A stretch of 64,000 nucleotides of DNA, from positions 1 to 64,000 of the forward strand of contig DATEMU010000001.1 of assembly GCA_035275405.1 (NCBI GenBank), written 5' to 3'. Positions within the stretch are counted from its first letter, which is position 1. Each line of letters opens with the position of its first letter. Source of the DNA: Phycisphaerae bacterium (GTDB lineage Bacteria > Planctomycetota > Phycisphaerae > UBA1845 > UTPLA1). The translations under genes and the position numbers were made by a program. Shown here one piece after another: positions 46,258 through 55,472 of this stretch. The notes beneath the pieces are model-generated. The model was not told the origin of the DNA. It worked only from the letters and a program-made list of their open reading frames with translations, and made no database searches.

Positions 46258-47118
46258 TCAGCCCTTCACTGCTCCCAAACTCAGGCCGCCGACGAATTGC
46301 TTCTGGGCCACAAAGAACAGGACGATGCACGGGATCATCGTCACCATGCTCGCCGCCATGAGGTATTGGGCGTCGCGGAAATCGCCATACGTGGTCTGGA
46401 AGGAATTCAGCGCGACCGCCAGCGTCATGTTCTCCTCGCTTTGCAGGTAAATGAGCGGGCCCATGAAGTCGTTCCACACGCCGATGAACGTGAAGATCGC
46501 CGTGATGGCGATGACCGGCTTGCAGATGGGGAGCATGATCTGCCACCAGATGCGGAGATGACCGCACCCATCGATCCGCGCCGCCTCCACGAGCGCCTCC
46601 GGCACTTGGGCGAAAAACTGCCGGAACATGAAGATGAAAAACGGCGTCCCGAAGAACAGGGGCACCACGAGCGGGTAGAAGGTGTCCACCCAGCCGAACC
46701 AACGAAACAGAATGAACATCGGGATCATCGTGACTTGCGCCGGGAGCATCATGGTCGCGATCATGACAACGAAGGCGATCTCCCGCCCGCGAAAGCGCAT
46801 GCGGGCGAAGGCGTAGCCGACGAGGCTGCACGAGAGGACCTGGCCGATGACGCTGAGGGTCGTGACGACGACGGTGTTGGAAAGGGCGTCGAGAAATCCA
46901 TACCACGGTCGGCTGCCCATCTTGCGCAAGGCGGCCGGGTAGTTGTTCCACTGTGGATCGCCGGGCCACCAATTGAATGTGGCCGCCGTGCTGGAAGCAC
47001 TGGCCTCCGCCGGTGTGGATAGGCTCGTAACGGTCATCCACCAGAAGGGAAAGACCATGACGACGCTGCCGATGAGGAGCAGGACGAGGACGATGCTGTT
47101 GGCGGCCCGGCGACTCAT
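46258..47118 (-). CDS. MalG-type sugar ABC transporter permease
   Basis: This 286-residue permease of the CUT1 family has six predicted spans and the EAA loop EALVEAARIDGCGHLRIWWQIMLP that docks the ATPase. It would form a heterodimer with the permease half of the upstream fusion protein. ATG 47118 was chosen because it overlaps the upstream stop as ATGA; an earlier frame to 47202 is not family-like. It is the last gene of the lacI-amylase-transporter operon. No MalK-type ATPase follows, so a shared ATPase encoded elsewhere must power it. Confidence 0.93.
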   Translation of the reverse strand: MSRRAANSIVLVLLLIGSVVMVFPFWWMTVTSLSTPAEASASSTAATFNWWPGDPQWNNYPAALRKMGSRPWYGFLDALSNTVVVTTLSVIGQVLSCSLVGYAFARMRFRGREIAFVVMIATMMLPAQVTMIPMFILFRWFGWVDTFYPLVVPLFFGTPFFIFMFRQFFAQVPEALVEAARIDGCGHLRIWWQIMLPICKPVIAITAIFTFIGVWNDFMGPLIYLQSEENMTLAVALNSFQTTYGDFRDAQYLMAASMVTMIPCIVLFFVAQKQFVGGLSLGAVKG

Positions 47119-49550
47119 CGAAGGCCCTCGTAGTAGACGAATCGTTTCGTGCCCTTCATCACCACCAGGGTCAGAGCCAGGACGATGACGAGCAGCATCC
47201 ATGCCATGGCTGAGGCGTACCCCATTTCGTGAAAGTCGAACGCCTGGTTGTAGAGGTAGACGACGTAGAACCGTGTGGTGTCCCCCGGCCCGCCGCCGGT
47301 CATGACGTACGCCTGCGTAAAGACCTGGAACGACGCGATGATGGCGATAATGAAGTTGAAGAAAATCACCGGGCTGAGCATCGGCAGCGTGACGTGCAGG
47401 AACTTCCGCCAGCGGACCGCGCCGTCGATCTCCGCCGCCTCATACAAATCGCGGGGAATGCCCTTGAGTCCCGCGAGATAGATCATCATCGTTCCGCCGA
47501 TCGCCCAGAGGTTGACAATGGCGAACGCCGGCACGCCCCAAACTTCCGCGTCCTTCTCGAACCAGGCCGGCGAGTGGATTCCCGCAGGCAGAATCGGATC
47601 GAGCAGGAGTTTGAGAAGGCCGTGCTCGTGGTGAAATACCCACTTCCACATGACAGCCACCCCGACGCCCGCCAGAACGCTAGGCAGATACCAGATCGCG
47701 CGAAAGACTCCGATCGAGCGGAAGGTATGGTTCATCAGCATCGCCGCGACCAGCGCCGCGACCTGACTGGACGGCACGGCGAGGAGCGCATACCACGCCG
47801 TCGCCTTCAAAGAGTTGGTAAACGTGTTATCCCGGGTCCACAGCGACCGGAAGTTGTCCCAGCCGACAGATTGCGCATGATCCAGAGTCGCCAGGCTACT
47901 CCATTTTGCAAAGGAGAGGATCAACGACAGGCCGACGGAAAATGCGGTGAAGGCGATGAATCCCAATACCCACGGTGAAATCATGCCCATCCCGGCCAAT
48001 TCATCCCGGAATTGCAGCCCCGCCGGCCGGCGTCGCCACCAGAAGACTGCGCCCAAAATAATGACCAGCGCGAGGGGCAGACCAATCGTCGTCAATAGCG
48101 AAGCCCAGTGAATCTTCCGGTCGGTCTGCGCGACAGCCGCGCGCCGGAGATTCTCCGTCCATTTCTGTTCGACGTCCGCCATGGCGCCTGCGGCCGAACG
48201 CCTCAATTTGAAAACTTCCTCCACGTGAACGCGAAGCTGCTGTTGAAACTCCGGGTCGGGCGGATAGTCGGTAGGATCGGCGACCTCCGCCCCTTCCAGG
48301 AGCAGGCGGGCATTTCGCGGCTTGGCGTCGGCGACGGCTTGCACGACTTCTTCCGCCACGCTTCGCAGCGCGGGAAACTCCAATCCCGCGTCCGCCATGA
48401 CGCGCTGCCCCCGGACGCTCGCCAGGTACTTTACGAAGCGCCAGGCCTCTTCCTTGTGTGGCGTCGTCCGCGCGATCGACCATGCGACCGTAAATACGCC
48501 GTTTCTCGGCGGCCGGCCCTTGACGTGCGGCAGCGGCGCGAGATCCCAATCAAACGAATCGACGTTGCGATAGACCGGCGCTTTCCATTGGCCGTACGGG
48601 CCCGCCAGACCGACGTTGCCCGCCAGGAACGGCTCCTGCATCGTCTCAATCTGCGTCTTGGCTGACAGCAAGGTCCGCGATTCATCGTGAAACCACGCTT
48701 GCAATTGCGTCATCGCCGCGAGCAGCGTGGGATTGCGGAAGTAATACGGGGGCTGCCAACCCGGCGAGGCGAAATCTACGCCGTAAGTCCAGAGATAAAC
48801 GCGAACCATCTGTTCCCAGGTGACAAAATCCGCGCCGTAGCAATGGGGCAGCTTGCCGATGGCCCGGGCGGCGGCGATGAACTCGTCCCAGGTCCATCCG
48901 TCGGGCGACGGCTCCGGCACCCCCGCGCGGCGGAACAGGTCGCGGTTGTAATAGAAGCCGACCGTGGTGAATCCCTTGGGCAGACCGACGAGACGTCCCT
49001 TGCCCACCTGCCCGGTCTCAGGATCGACGCGGAAACACCGTACCGTCGCGGGGTAAAAGTCGTTGAGGTCGATGGTCGGAATGCCCCGGGCCGTGTCCTG
49101 CTCAATCAACTCCTCCATGTCGGCGAGCAGGTTCTTCGTCGCCATGTCGGATACGTTTTCCAGCCCGAGGTAAAAGACATCCGGCGGCTCGCCCGCCGCG
49201 AACATGGTCTGCAGCTTAGTCCGGACGGATGCGGCTTGGCCGAGGTTGATGCGGATGATCTTGATGCCCTTGTTTTCGGGCTGGCGCTCAAAATCCCTCA
49301 CCAGCTTGCCGACGATCTCGTCTTCAGCCTTGTCCCCCCAGTGCAAGACCTTGATCGCGACGACGTCCGGCGGCAGTTTTTCGCGGGCCAGCCGCCGATA
49401 GCCCCACCACGCGAATGAAAAAACCAATAGCGCCACGGCCACAATCGCGACCGCCAGCCGCATTATCAATCCGATTCGACGCATCACTGCTTGCATGAAG
49501 ATGGGCCTGCGCTGCGTGGATTCGCGCCGGGTCAAACCGCGGTCGGTCAT
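47115..49550 (-). CDS. Fused solute-binding protein and MalF-type permease
   Basis: This 811-residue protein joins two usually separate parts of a sugar ABC transporter. Residues 24-46 are a membrane anchor (IGLIMRLAVAIVAVALLVFSF), 60-430 an extracytoplasmic solute-binding domain of the MalE/UgpB class (IKVLHWGDKAEDEIVGKLV, GEPPDVFYLG, LVGLPKGFTTVGFYYNRDLF, WTWDEFIAAA, KEEAWRFVKYLAS), 430-480 a charged helical linker, and 483-811 a MalF-type permease with EAA loop LYEAAEIDGAVRWRKFLHVTLPML. Start and stop both overlap neighbours as ATGA. Likely substrate, from context, is maltodextrin. Confidence 0.92.
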   Translation of the reverse strand: MTDRGLTRRESTQRRPIFMQAVMRRIGLIMRLAVAIVAVALLVFSFAWWGYRRLAREKLPPDVVAIKVLHWGDKAEDEIVGKLVRDFERQPENKGIKIIRINLGQAASVRTKLQTMFAAGEPPDVFYLGLENVSDMATKNLLADMEELIEQDTARGIPTIDLNDFYPATVRCFRVDPETGQVGKGRLVGLPKGFTTVGFYYNRDLFRRAGVPEPSPDGWTWDEFIAAARAIGKLPHCYGADFVTWEQMVRVYLWTYGVDFASPGWQPPYYFRNPTLLAAMTQLQAWFHDESRTLLSAKTQIETMQEPFLAGNVGLAGPYGQWKAPVYRNVDSFDWDLAPLPHVKGRPPRNGVFTVAWSIARTTPHKEEAWRFVKYLASVRGQRVMADAGLEFPALRSVAEEVVQAVADAKPRNARLLLEGAEVADPTDYPPDPEFQQQLRVHVEEVFKLRRSAAGAMADVEQKWTENLRRAAVAQTDRKIHWASLLTTIGLPLALVIILGAVFWWRRRPAGLQFRDELAGMGMISPWVLGFIAFTAFSVGLSLILSFAKWSSLATLDHAQSVGWDNFRSLWTRDNTFTNSLKATAWYALLAVPSSQVAALVAAMLMNHTFRSIGVFRAIWYLPSVLAGVGVAVMWKWVFHHEHGLLKLLLDPILPAGIHSPAWFEKDAEVWGVPAFAIVNLWAIGGTMMIYLAGLKGIPRDLYEAAEIDGAVRWRKFLHVTLPMLSPVIFFNFIIAIIASFQVFTQAYVMTGGGPGDTTRFYVVYLYNQAFDFHEMGYASAMAWMLLVIVLALTLVVMKGTKRFVYYEGLR

Positions 49551-52500
49551 TGCTTCGCGAACACGTTCGTGGTTCGCGGCGGGAGCAACATCCCCTTGAG
49601 CCTCCCCAATTCGACCTTCAATGCCGATCGATGGGCCGCTTTAGCGCGGATCGTCGGCCTTGCCGCAGGTTGTTCCTTGGAGGGCTCGGCCAGTTCGCAT
49701 GCCTCGGGATTCATTATCGCCATGACCTTCGTACCGTTGGGCCACGGAGAGGGGACGTCCAGGCGTCGTCGCTTGCTGCCGTTGTTCACCACCACGACGA
49801 TCGACTCTCCATCCAGCGCTCGGGCAAATGCAAAGACCCGGTAATTGTCCATCGCTAGCAGCGTCTGGTAGGAGCCCAGTTGCAACGCGGGATAAGTGTT
49901 CCGAATCGCGATCGTCCGGCGGTAGTGTTCGTACAGGCCGGGCTCGATCCGCTCGTCGGGATCGTCATACGGCATCAGATCTTCCCAGAACATCGGCTTG
50001 CGGTCCGACGGGTCGTCCGCCCCAAACATGCCGACTTCGTCGCCGTAATACACCATCGGCGCGCCGAGAAACATCATTTGAAACGCCGCCATCGATTTCA
50101 GCCGGTGATAGCACGCCGCCGTCGGCCGCTTCGTGTTGTAGCTCGGCCCGTTGTCCTGCAGCCGATTCGCCTGGTCGTATTCCAGATCGGGATTCATGAA
50201 CATCGACGCGACGCGATCGGTATCGTGGCTGTCGAAGAGATTCTGCAGGACGTAATTCACCTGCGGGGGGTACCAGCCGAGCATCTCCTCGATCTGTCGT
50301 TCCATTTCACTTGGCTTGATTTCTTTTTTCTTGTTCACAAAGAACCGCTGGCACGACCGGGCGAACGGATAGTTCATGACCGCGTCAAAGGTCTGACCGT
50401 CCAGCCAGGGCCGCGACTCCTCCCACAGTTCCGCGACGATGTACGCATCGGGATTGATCGACTTTACAAGCTTGCGCCAGTCCCTCCAGAAGTTCGCGTT
50501 GATATCGCTCGCCACGTCCAACCGCCAGCCGTCGATGCCGTCCGACGGGTCGCCGTCGCCGTCCGGATCCATCCAGCGCCGCGTCACGGCAAAGAGGTGC
50601 TCGCGCACGGGCTCCGCCAGTCCGAGGGCGTCGTCGTGCTTCAATCGGGGAAGCGAGCCGTTCGGTCCATCCCAACCAACGTATTGAAACGGCTCCCAAC
50701 TCGTAACATCAAACCACCCGGCATAGGGTGAGTCCTTTCCATTCTTGAGAACGTCCTGAAACGCCCAGAATTCCCGGCCGACGTGGTTGAAGACGCCATC
50801 GATAATGACGCGATACCCCTGGCGATGGGCTTCTTGTAGAAAATCGAGAAAGATCTTGTCGCTCTCCGACCATTGCCACGTCTTAGGGTCCGTCGTTTCG
50901 CCTTTGATCTTCGCCAGGCTGCCCTTCACGCCGAAGTGATCGTCGATGTGTCGGTAGTCAGCGGCGTCGTATTTGTGCAGCGAGGCTGCATGGAAGACGG
51001 GATTGAAATAGATGCCCGTAATGCCCAGGTCGCGCAGATAGCCCAGCCGCTGTTGCACGCCCTGCAGATCGCCTCCGTAGCGACGATCGAAGATGTACTG
51101 AAAAAACGTGCCTTTTTCTTCAAACGTGCCTTTGTAGGGCTTGTCCCATTGGTGTTTCCACGGGACCGTCCGCGGTGGGTCGTTGGCAGGATCGCCGTTC
51201 GCAAATCGCTCGGGGAAGATCTGGTACCAGACGACACGCTTCGCCCAATCCGGCGTCTCGAACGACATGCGCACCTCGGTCTCAAACGGCTCCACCGCCA
51301 GGGAGATCACGCCCCCGGGATAGGTAGGCATCTTGTAGCACTCGTGTGAATCGAGCAACGACTTTGCGGATCTATCTCTCAAGTAAAACGTGTAGCTCAA
51401 GTGTACATCGTGCAACTGACAGGTCGCCGACCAGTAGTCGAACCCGCCGTGCGAAGCGACCCGAGCCAACGGCACTTTCGCATCCTCGGTTGCAAAATCT
51501 ACGACGATGCCATCGACGTCGTCCTTGAGCGTGCGCACGGTCAGTCTGACCAGATCGTCGGCGATCGGCGTGAAGTAGGAGGGGTTGTGGGGATCATGCC
51601 GCACCGCCCCGCAGGCGATGTCATTCGGCTTCGCCGGCCCGAACGACGCCGGATCCGGCCCGATCCGAATGCCGCTGTGGAAGCCTCCCTTGCCATCCGA
51701 CTTGCGGAGCTTAGGGTCGGCGTTCATGTCGTCCAGCGTGATCGAGCCGTTTACAACGAATTGGTAATGGTGCACGCCCTCGGGCAATTCCATGAGCCGT
51801 GAGAAGTGAAACTCCCCTCCTTGCGGTTCCAGCGGATGGGCCGTCGGGCTCCAGTTGTTAAAGGACCCGGCGACACAAACTCGCTCGACGATCAACCCGG
51901 CAGGCAGCCGAGTCTCTTTTGAAGGGGTGAAGATCAGCGTCGTGTAGCCCTCATCAGCCAGCGAGAGTTTTTTCGAATACTCGTCAAACAGCACGACGAG
52001 CGACCGCCCCGATTCCAAGGGCGCGGTCAACGATGCGAGCGGAGGCTGCGCGGGTTGACTGCCTATCGCTCGCACTTCCAGCTTTGCGATTCCGGCTCCC
52101 AGCAATCCGTACCCCGTCCCCCACAGACCGGGTCGGATAGGCTGAAATGGCCGGTCATTTCGGCCGTCGTGAAGGAGAAATCCATGTCCCAGTTCGCGAA
52201 CTACCTCAGTCTGGTCCGTCACTTTCCCATCACCGACGGTTAATCGAATGCGATACTTGCCGTTTTGGTGAATCGGCAGCCACATACAGGACCGTTTTGT
52301 GCCGTTGCTCGGGCTCAATTCTGGAATGAAGGCGGTGTCGCCTTCGAGACTTACCTGCCACTCGTACATGACAAATGGATGTCCCTCGCGCGCGACGCTC
52401 GTCGTCGCGTCAAGCAGCACGACCGGCGCGTGGGGACTGGAAACTCGGATTCGCGCACGCGGTTTTGAGTTGGGCTTCCTGGCAAGTCCCCACTTTTTCT

Positions 52501-52894
52501 CCTCGGGCTCAAGCCAGATCGTGTATTCGCCGGATTGGGCAATATTCAGCGCGATGTTCTCGCCCGGCTGCGCGAGCCGATCGTCGCCGGCGGATCCCAG
52601 GTGCCGCGACCAGTTTCCGTCGAAAACAAATTTGAATTGGTACGGGCCGCACTCCCAATACCGGTCGAGCGCCCAGCGTTCGCCCTTTTTGGCCATCGCG
52701 AATTGATCGTCCGCCGCGGCCCAGTTGTTAAACGTCCCCGCCAGGCGGATTACTTGATCTGCCCTCGTGGTCCGGGCGGATGACAAAATGAGGATGATTG
52801 AAAAAAGAACGCCGTGCAGAACAACTCGCCGATCATGCGTACGTCGGAATCGGCGTAGCGGCGTTCGGAAATCAAGGCGGGGGTGGATTTGCAT
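49547..52894 (-). CDS. Secreted GH13 amylase/neopullulanase-like enzyme
   Basis: This 1,115-residue enzyme hydrolyses alpha-glucans. A signal sequence (VVLHGVLFSIILILSSARTTRA) is followed by a starch-binding-like domain (IRLAGTFNNWA), an Ig-like stretch, a second such domain (CVAGSFNNWS to HHYQFVVNG), then a CBM34-like sandwich and the GH13 barrel with DGVFNHVG, GWRLDVASDI (nucleophile Asp), VAELWEES (acid Glu) and FDSHDTDR. The C-terminal beta domain ends the protein. It starts one base after the lacI stop (TAAATG) and overlaps the transporter gene by ATGA, so degradation and uptake are coupled. Confidence 0.94.
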   Translation of the reverse strand: MQIHPRLDFRTPLRRFRRTHDRRVVLHGVLFSIILILSSARTTRADQVIRLAGTFNNWAAADDQFAMAKKGERWALDRYWECGPYQFKFVFDGNWSRHLGSAGDDRLAQPGENIALNIAQSGEYTIWLEPEEKKWGLARKPNSKPRARIRVSSPHAPVVLLDATTSVAREGHPFVMYEWQVSLEGDTAFIPELSPSNGTKRSCMWLPIHQNGKYRIRLTVGDGKVTDQTEVVRELGHGFLLHDGRNDRPFQPIRPGLWGTGYGLLGAGIAKLEVRAIGSQPAQPPLASLTAPLESGRSLVVLFDEYSKKLSLADEGYTTLIFTPSKETRLPAGLIVERVCVAGSFNNWSPTAHPLEPQGGEFHFSRLMELPEGVHHYQFVVNGSITLDDMNADPKLRKSDGKGGFHSGIRIGPDPASFGPAKPNDIACGAVRHDPHNPSYFTPIADDLVRLTVRTLKDDVDGIVVDFATEDAKVPLARVASHGGFDYWSATCQLHDVHLSYTFYLRDRSAKSLLDSHECYKMPTYPGGVISLAVEPFETEVRMSFETPDWAKRVVWYQIFPERFANGDPANDPPRTVPWKHQWDKPYKGTFEEKGTFFQYIFDRRYGGDLQGVQQRLGYLRDLGITGIYFNPVFHAASLHKYDAADYRHIDDHFGVKGSLAKIKGETTDPKTWQWSESDKIFLDFLQEAHRQGYRVIIDGVFNHVGREFWAFQDVLKNGKDSPYAGWFDVTSWEPFQYVGWDGPNGSLPRLKHDDALGLAEPVREHLFAVTRRWMDPDGDGDPSDGIDGWRLDVASDINANFWRDWRKLVKSINPDAYIVAELWEESRPWLDGQTFDAVMNYPFARSCQRFFVNKKKEIKPSEMERQIEEMLGWYPPQVNYVLQNLFDSHDTDRVASMFMNPDLEYDQANRLQDNGPSYNTKRPTAACYHRLKSMAAFQMMFLGAPMVYYGDEVGMFGADDPSDRKPMFWEDLMPYDDPDERIEPGLYEHYRRTIAIRNTYPALQLGSYQTLLAMDNYRVFAFARALDGESIVVVVNNGSKRRRLDVPSPWPNGTKVMAIMNPEACELAEPSKEQPAARPTIRAKAAHRSALKVELGRLKGMLLPPRTTNVFAKQ

Positions 52895-53926
52895 TTATGT
52901 TCGGGGCGGAGACGACGACGCTCGCACCGTCAATCCCACGGGCCGGCGATCCTCCACCGACGTTTCGCGGCCGTCAATGATGTCGAGCAGACGGCGGCAG
53001 GCCAGTTCGCCCAGGTCGTAAATGGGCGTGTGGACCGTGGTAAGTGGGGGGTCGCAAAACGCGGCCAAATGCATGTCGTCGCAGCCGACGACGCTGACGT
53101 CCTGGGGGACGCGCCGTCCGCTGCCTTTCAAGCCCGCAAGAGCGCCGATCGCCATCTTGTCGTTTCCGGCGATCAAGGCCGTAATCGACGGGTCGCGCGC
53201 CAGCAACTCGACGGCAGCGCTGGCCCCGCCCTCCTCCGTGAAGAGACCGTCTTCCACTCGCCGCGGCGACAGCGCGCATTTCGCACGGCCCAGGGCCTCT
53301 TCCACTCCTTCCTGAAAATCATGCGTGGTTTGAACTTCCGAGGCGCCGTGGATCAGGCCGATATTCTTGTGCCCCAGGCCCACCAGATACTCCGCCGCCA
53401 TGCGCCCCGCTTCGTGATAATCACAGCGGACATGGCTCAACTTAAAGCCCGGCAGATAATTGTTCACGACGATGACCGGCCGTGCGCCATCCTCGAATTC
53501 CCGAAGATAGGTGTCCCGGTTGGTCACGCCGAGGCACAACATGCCGTCCACGAAATGGCGATCGAAAAGTTCGAGGTGTTTTTGATCGCGGATGAACTCG
53601 GGGTGGGCCACTTCCAGGAGAATCTTATATCCCGCGCGGCTGGCGCAATCGTGGATCGCGCTGATGAGTTCCCCGAAGTAGGCGTCGGCGAAGGCGTGTC
53701 GCAGTTGCGGGACAAGGATCGCCAGGCATCCCGATTTGCGGGCTTGAAGACCCTGTGCCAATCGGCTGGGCTGGTAGCCGAGCCGCTGAGCCGTCTCCAG
53801 GATGCGGTTTCGCGTCGCTGGGCTGATTCGGCGATCACGCTTATTGAGCACCAACGAGACGGTCGTGAGCGAGGCCTGGCTCTCCCGCGCCACATCCTTG
53901 ATGCTGATGTTTCTTCGTTTACTCAC
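52895..53926 (-). CDS. LacI family transcriptional regulator
   Basis: This 343-residue repressor-type protein has the N-terminal helix-turn-helix (ISIKDVARESQASLTTVSLVLNK, residues about 7-29), hinge helix (PSRLAQGLQARKS) and a periplasmic-binding-like sensor domain (GCLAILVPQ, GMLCLGV, VIVVNNYLPG, IGLIHGA, TALIAGNDKMAIGAL, VSVVGCDDM, TTVHTP). It heads the amylase-transporter operon and so probably senses maltose or maltodextrin. The start is GTG 53926. Palindromes at 54213-54230 and 43107-43120 are its likely operators. No strong promoter for the gene itself is evident. Confidence 0.94.
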   Translation of the reverse strand: MSKRRNISIKDVARESQASLTTVSLVLNKRDRRISPATRNRILETAQRLGYQPSRLAQGLQARKSGCLAILVPQLRHAFADAYFGELISAIHDCASRAGYKILLEVAHPEFIRDQKHLELFDRHFVDGMLCLGVTNRDTYLREFEDGARPVIVVNNYLPGFKLSHVRCDYHEAGRMAAEYLVGLGHKNIGLIHGASEVQTTHDFQEGVEEALGRAKCALSPRRVEDGLFTEEGGASAAVELLARDPSITALIAGNDKMAIGALAGLKGSGRRVPQDVSVVGCDDMHLAAFCDPPLTTVHTPIYDLGELACRRLLDIIDGRETSVEDRRPVGLTVRASSSPPRT

Positions 53927-53977
53927 AGGCTCACCAATCCGAAACTCGGGCTCAACCGCCTGCTAATCTGACACTTA

Positions 53978-54000
53978 GCGGATTGTCGATTCCAATCCGC
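53978..54000. repeat. Inverted repeat before lacI
   Basis: GCGGATTG (53978-53985), seven bases, CAATCCGC (53993-54000) is a perfect 8 bp inverted repeat about 50 bases before the lacI start. It differs from the AT-rich operator at 54213. It could be a binding site or an mRNA leader hairpin. Confidence 0.35.
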
Positions 54001-54179
54001 AAGGGTCATGAGGCACTCAGAATACCCAAGCTAACATAAGTTCTCGAACCTGAGTATCCGGGGCCTGAGTGGAAGCCTACGCACAGTGGACTAACCTGCG
54101 GACTCCCCTAGAATCCATCGCGATTCATGGCATGAAATGCCACTATGAGCAGGTCCGCAAATTCTCGGTTTTTTCGCGC

Positions 54180-54207
54180 TTGAATTTGACTTCCATAACG
54201 CTATACT
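54180..54207 (+). promoter_or_regulatory. Promoter for the pseudopilin-like gene
   Basis: TTGAAT (54180-54185), 16 bases, TATACT (54202-54207) points rightward. Transcription would start near 54214, inside the palindrome at 54213-54230. It lies in the 337-base divergent region between lacI and the pseudopilin-like gene. Confidence 0.5.
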
Positions 54208-54212
54208 CGTAT

Positions 54213-54230
54213 TAGTAAAATGTTTTACTA
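54213..54230. promoter_or_regulatory. LacI-type operator palindrome
   Basis: TAGTAAAATGTTTTACTA is an 18-base palindrome with 8 bp arms around a central TG, the size and AT-rich arm pattern typical of LacI-family operators. It lies next to a lacI-type gene and at the start site of the rightward promoter. A close relative covers the GH31 promoter at 43107-43120. Confidence 0.65.
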
Positions 54231-54263
54231 CATCAGTTTACCCGGTTGCTCGGCAGAAATCAA

Positions 54264-55232
54264 ATGCCGCTATCAGGCGCCTTGAAACACCCTCGGGTGC
54301 GGCTTCAGAGCAGGGATCGCGTGGCGCAGGCCGTCGATCCTCTGAGCCGGGTATTGTCGGAACGGGTTTTCACGTCGGGTCGCCGGGCCTTCACGTTAAT
54401 CGAGCTGTTGATCGTCATCGCCATCATCGGTCTGTTGATTTCGATTTTGGTTCCTGCGCTCTCTCGCGCGCGGGAGATGTCGCGACGGGCCATCTGCGGG
54501 TCGAACTTGCGACAATTCGGAATCTCGCTCCTGCAATACAGCCAGGACTTCGAGAGCTGGCTCCCGGCCAAAGGCGCTCCCTTGGGATCTGGAACTGCTG
54601 TATGGGAGCTTGCGCAGCACCAGCAAGACGCTTCTCTCAACCGCTGGGGGCCGGGGTTTGCCGGTACCGTTCGCGATGTCATAGAGCGAAAAGTGACTCG
54701 TGAGGCAGGCTCGGAAGAGCGCGGCGTTGCGGTAAGTTATTTACCCGATCCGAAAGCGTTGCTTTGTCCCAGCGACCAGTTTAACAACAAGCCTAATGCG
54801 GGATCTTCAGACCAGGAACTTCCCCTGAGTGCTTTGTGGAAAACGGGTGCCGTTCTGAATTACTCTGAACTTCCGCGAACCAGCCAAGAGGAAGATAGAT
54901 ACAAAAAGTCATTCACTAGCTACTTTTATATCGCGATGTGGCGGAACGATGACCGCGGAGATTTTCTGGTAATGGCGGACCAGAGCAATAAGAACGATAC
55001 CACTACCGGGTCTTGGACAGGTCTGACGAACGATGATAACCACGGAACCCGTGGGATGAATGTCCTGTTGTTGGATAGTCATGTGGAATGGACGCAAATG
55101 CGTTCGGGGGCTCCAGCCGATGTCCAAGCGGCATCGCGGCGCTTTTGGGGGTTGATAACTCCCGTGCGGCCCCGTTATCCGGACACGCCGAGTGACCTCA
55201 ACCGAAGCGCCGAAGTTCAAACGATCGAATGA
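54264..55232 (+). CDS. Prepilin-type N-terminal protein
   Basis: This encodes about 322 residues. [20 protein letters not shown] near residues 41-60 is a type IV prepilin cleavage region and helix, here after an unusually long 42-residue leader if ATG 54264 is the start; GTG 54298 or later codons would shorten it. The body has LCPSDQFNN, YFYIAMWRNDDRGDFLVMAD, and LLLDSHVEW in place of the usual DG ending. A promoter and LacI-type operator precede it, hinting at sugar control. It is less like the pair at 24.6 and 26.0 kb than they are to each other. Confidence 0.82.
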   Translation: MPLSGALKHPRVRLQSRDRVAQAVDPLSRVLSERVFTSGRRAFTLIELLIVIAIIGLLISILVPALSRAREMSRRAICGSNLRQFGISLLQYSQDFESWLPAKGAPLGSGTAVWELAQHQQDASLNRWGPGFAGTVRDVIERKVTREAGSEERGVAVSYLPDPKALLCPSDQFNNKPNAGSSDQELPLSALWKTGAVLNYSELPRTSQEEDRYKKSFTSYFYIAMWRNDDRGDFLVMADQSNKNDTTTGSWTGLTNDDNHGTRGMNVLLLDSHVEWTQMRSGAPADVQAASRRFWGLITPVRPRYPDTPSDLNRSAEVQTIE

Positions 55233-55279
55233 AGGTTGCTCATTGAAGCAGGGCGAAGATTGAGGCTGGATGGCCAGGT

Positions 55280-55308
55280 TTGGGGTGGAAGCGGGTTGCG
55301 GTTATAAT
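55280..55308 (+). promoter_or_regulatory. Promoter for the large modular protein
   Basis: TTGGGG (55280-55285), 17 bases, TATAAT (55303-55308). The -10 is perfect, the -35 partial. It lies 48 bases after the pseudopilin-like gene and gives a leader of about 260 bases before GTG 55575. Confidence 0.6.
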
Positions 55309-55347
55309 GGCGGGACCCACCCACCGTCGGTCATGAGGATTACGACG

Positions 55348-55472
55348 CGAGCCGGGGGAATCAGGCTCGATCCAAGTAAGACCAGTTTGAACCGTTGGGA
55401 GCCACTGAGGCTGTCCCAATGGAAAAAGCGTAGCCACTCGAACCCCGGAGGGTTCAACAAAGAATCGTTGTT
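55348..55472 (+). promoter_or_regulatory. Structured mRNA leader with four hairpins
   Basis: Within the leader of the large modular gene four stems follow in series: 55348-55353 with 55364-55369; 55392-55400 with 55414-55422 (9 bp, one wobble, inner 3 bp stem); 55440-55445 with 55450-55455; and 55456-55460 with 55468-55472 followed by a T5 tract. The last resembles a weak terminator, so attenuation or a riboswitch is possible. I cannot match it to a known riboswitch class. Confidence 0.4.

Noticed and set aside
54180..54207. Alternative -35 element TTGACT at 54186-54191
   Set aside because: It is only ten bases from TATACT, too close for a sigma70 promoter; TTGAAT at 54180 has workable spacing.
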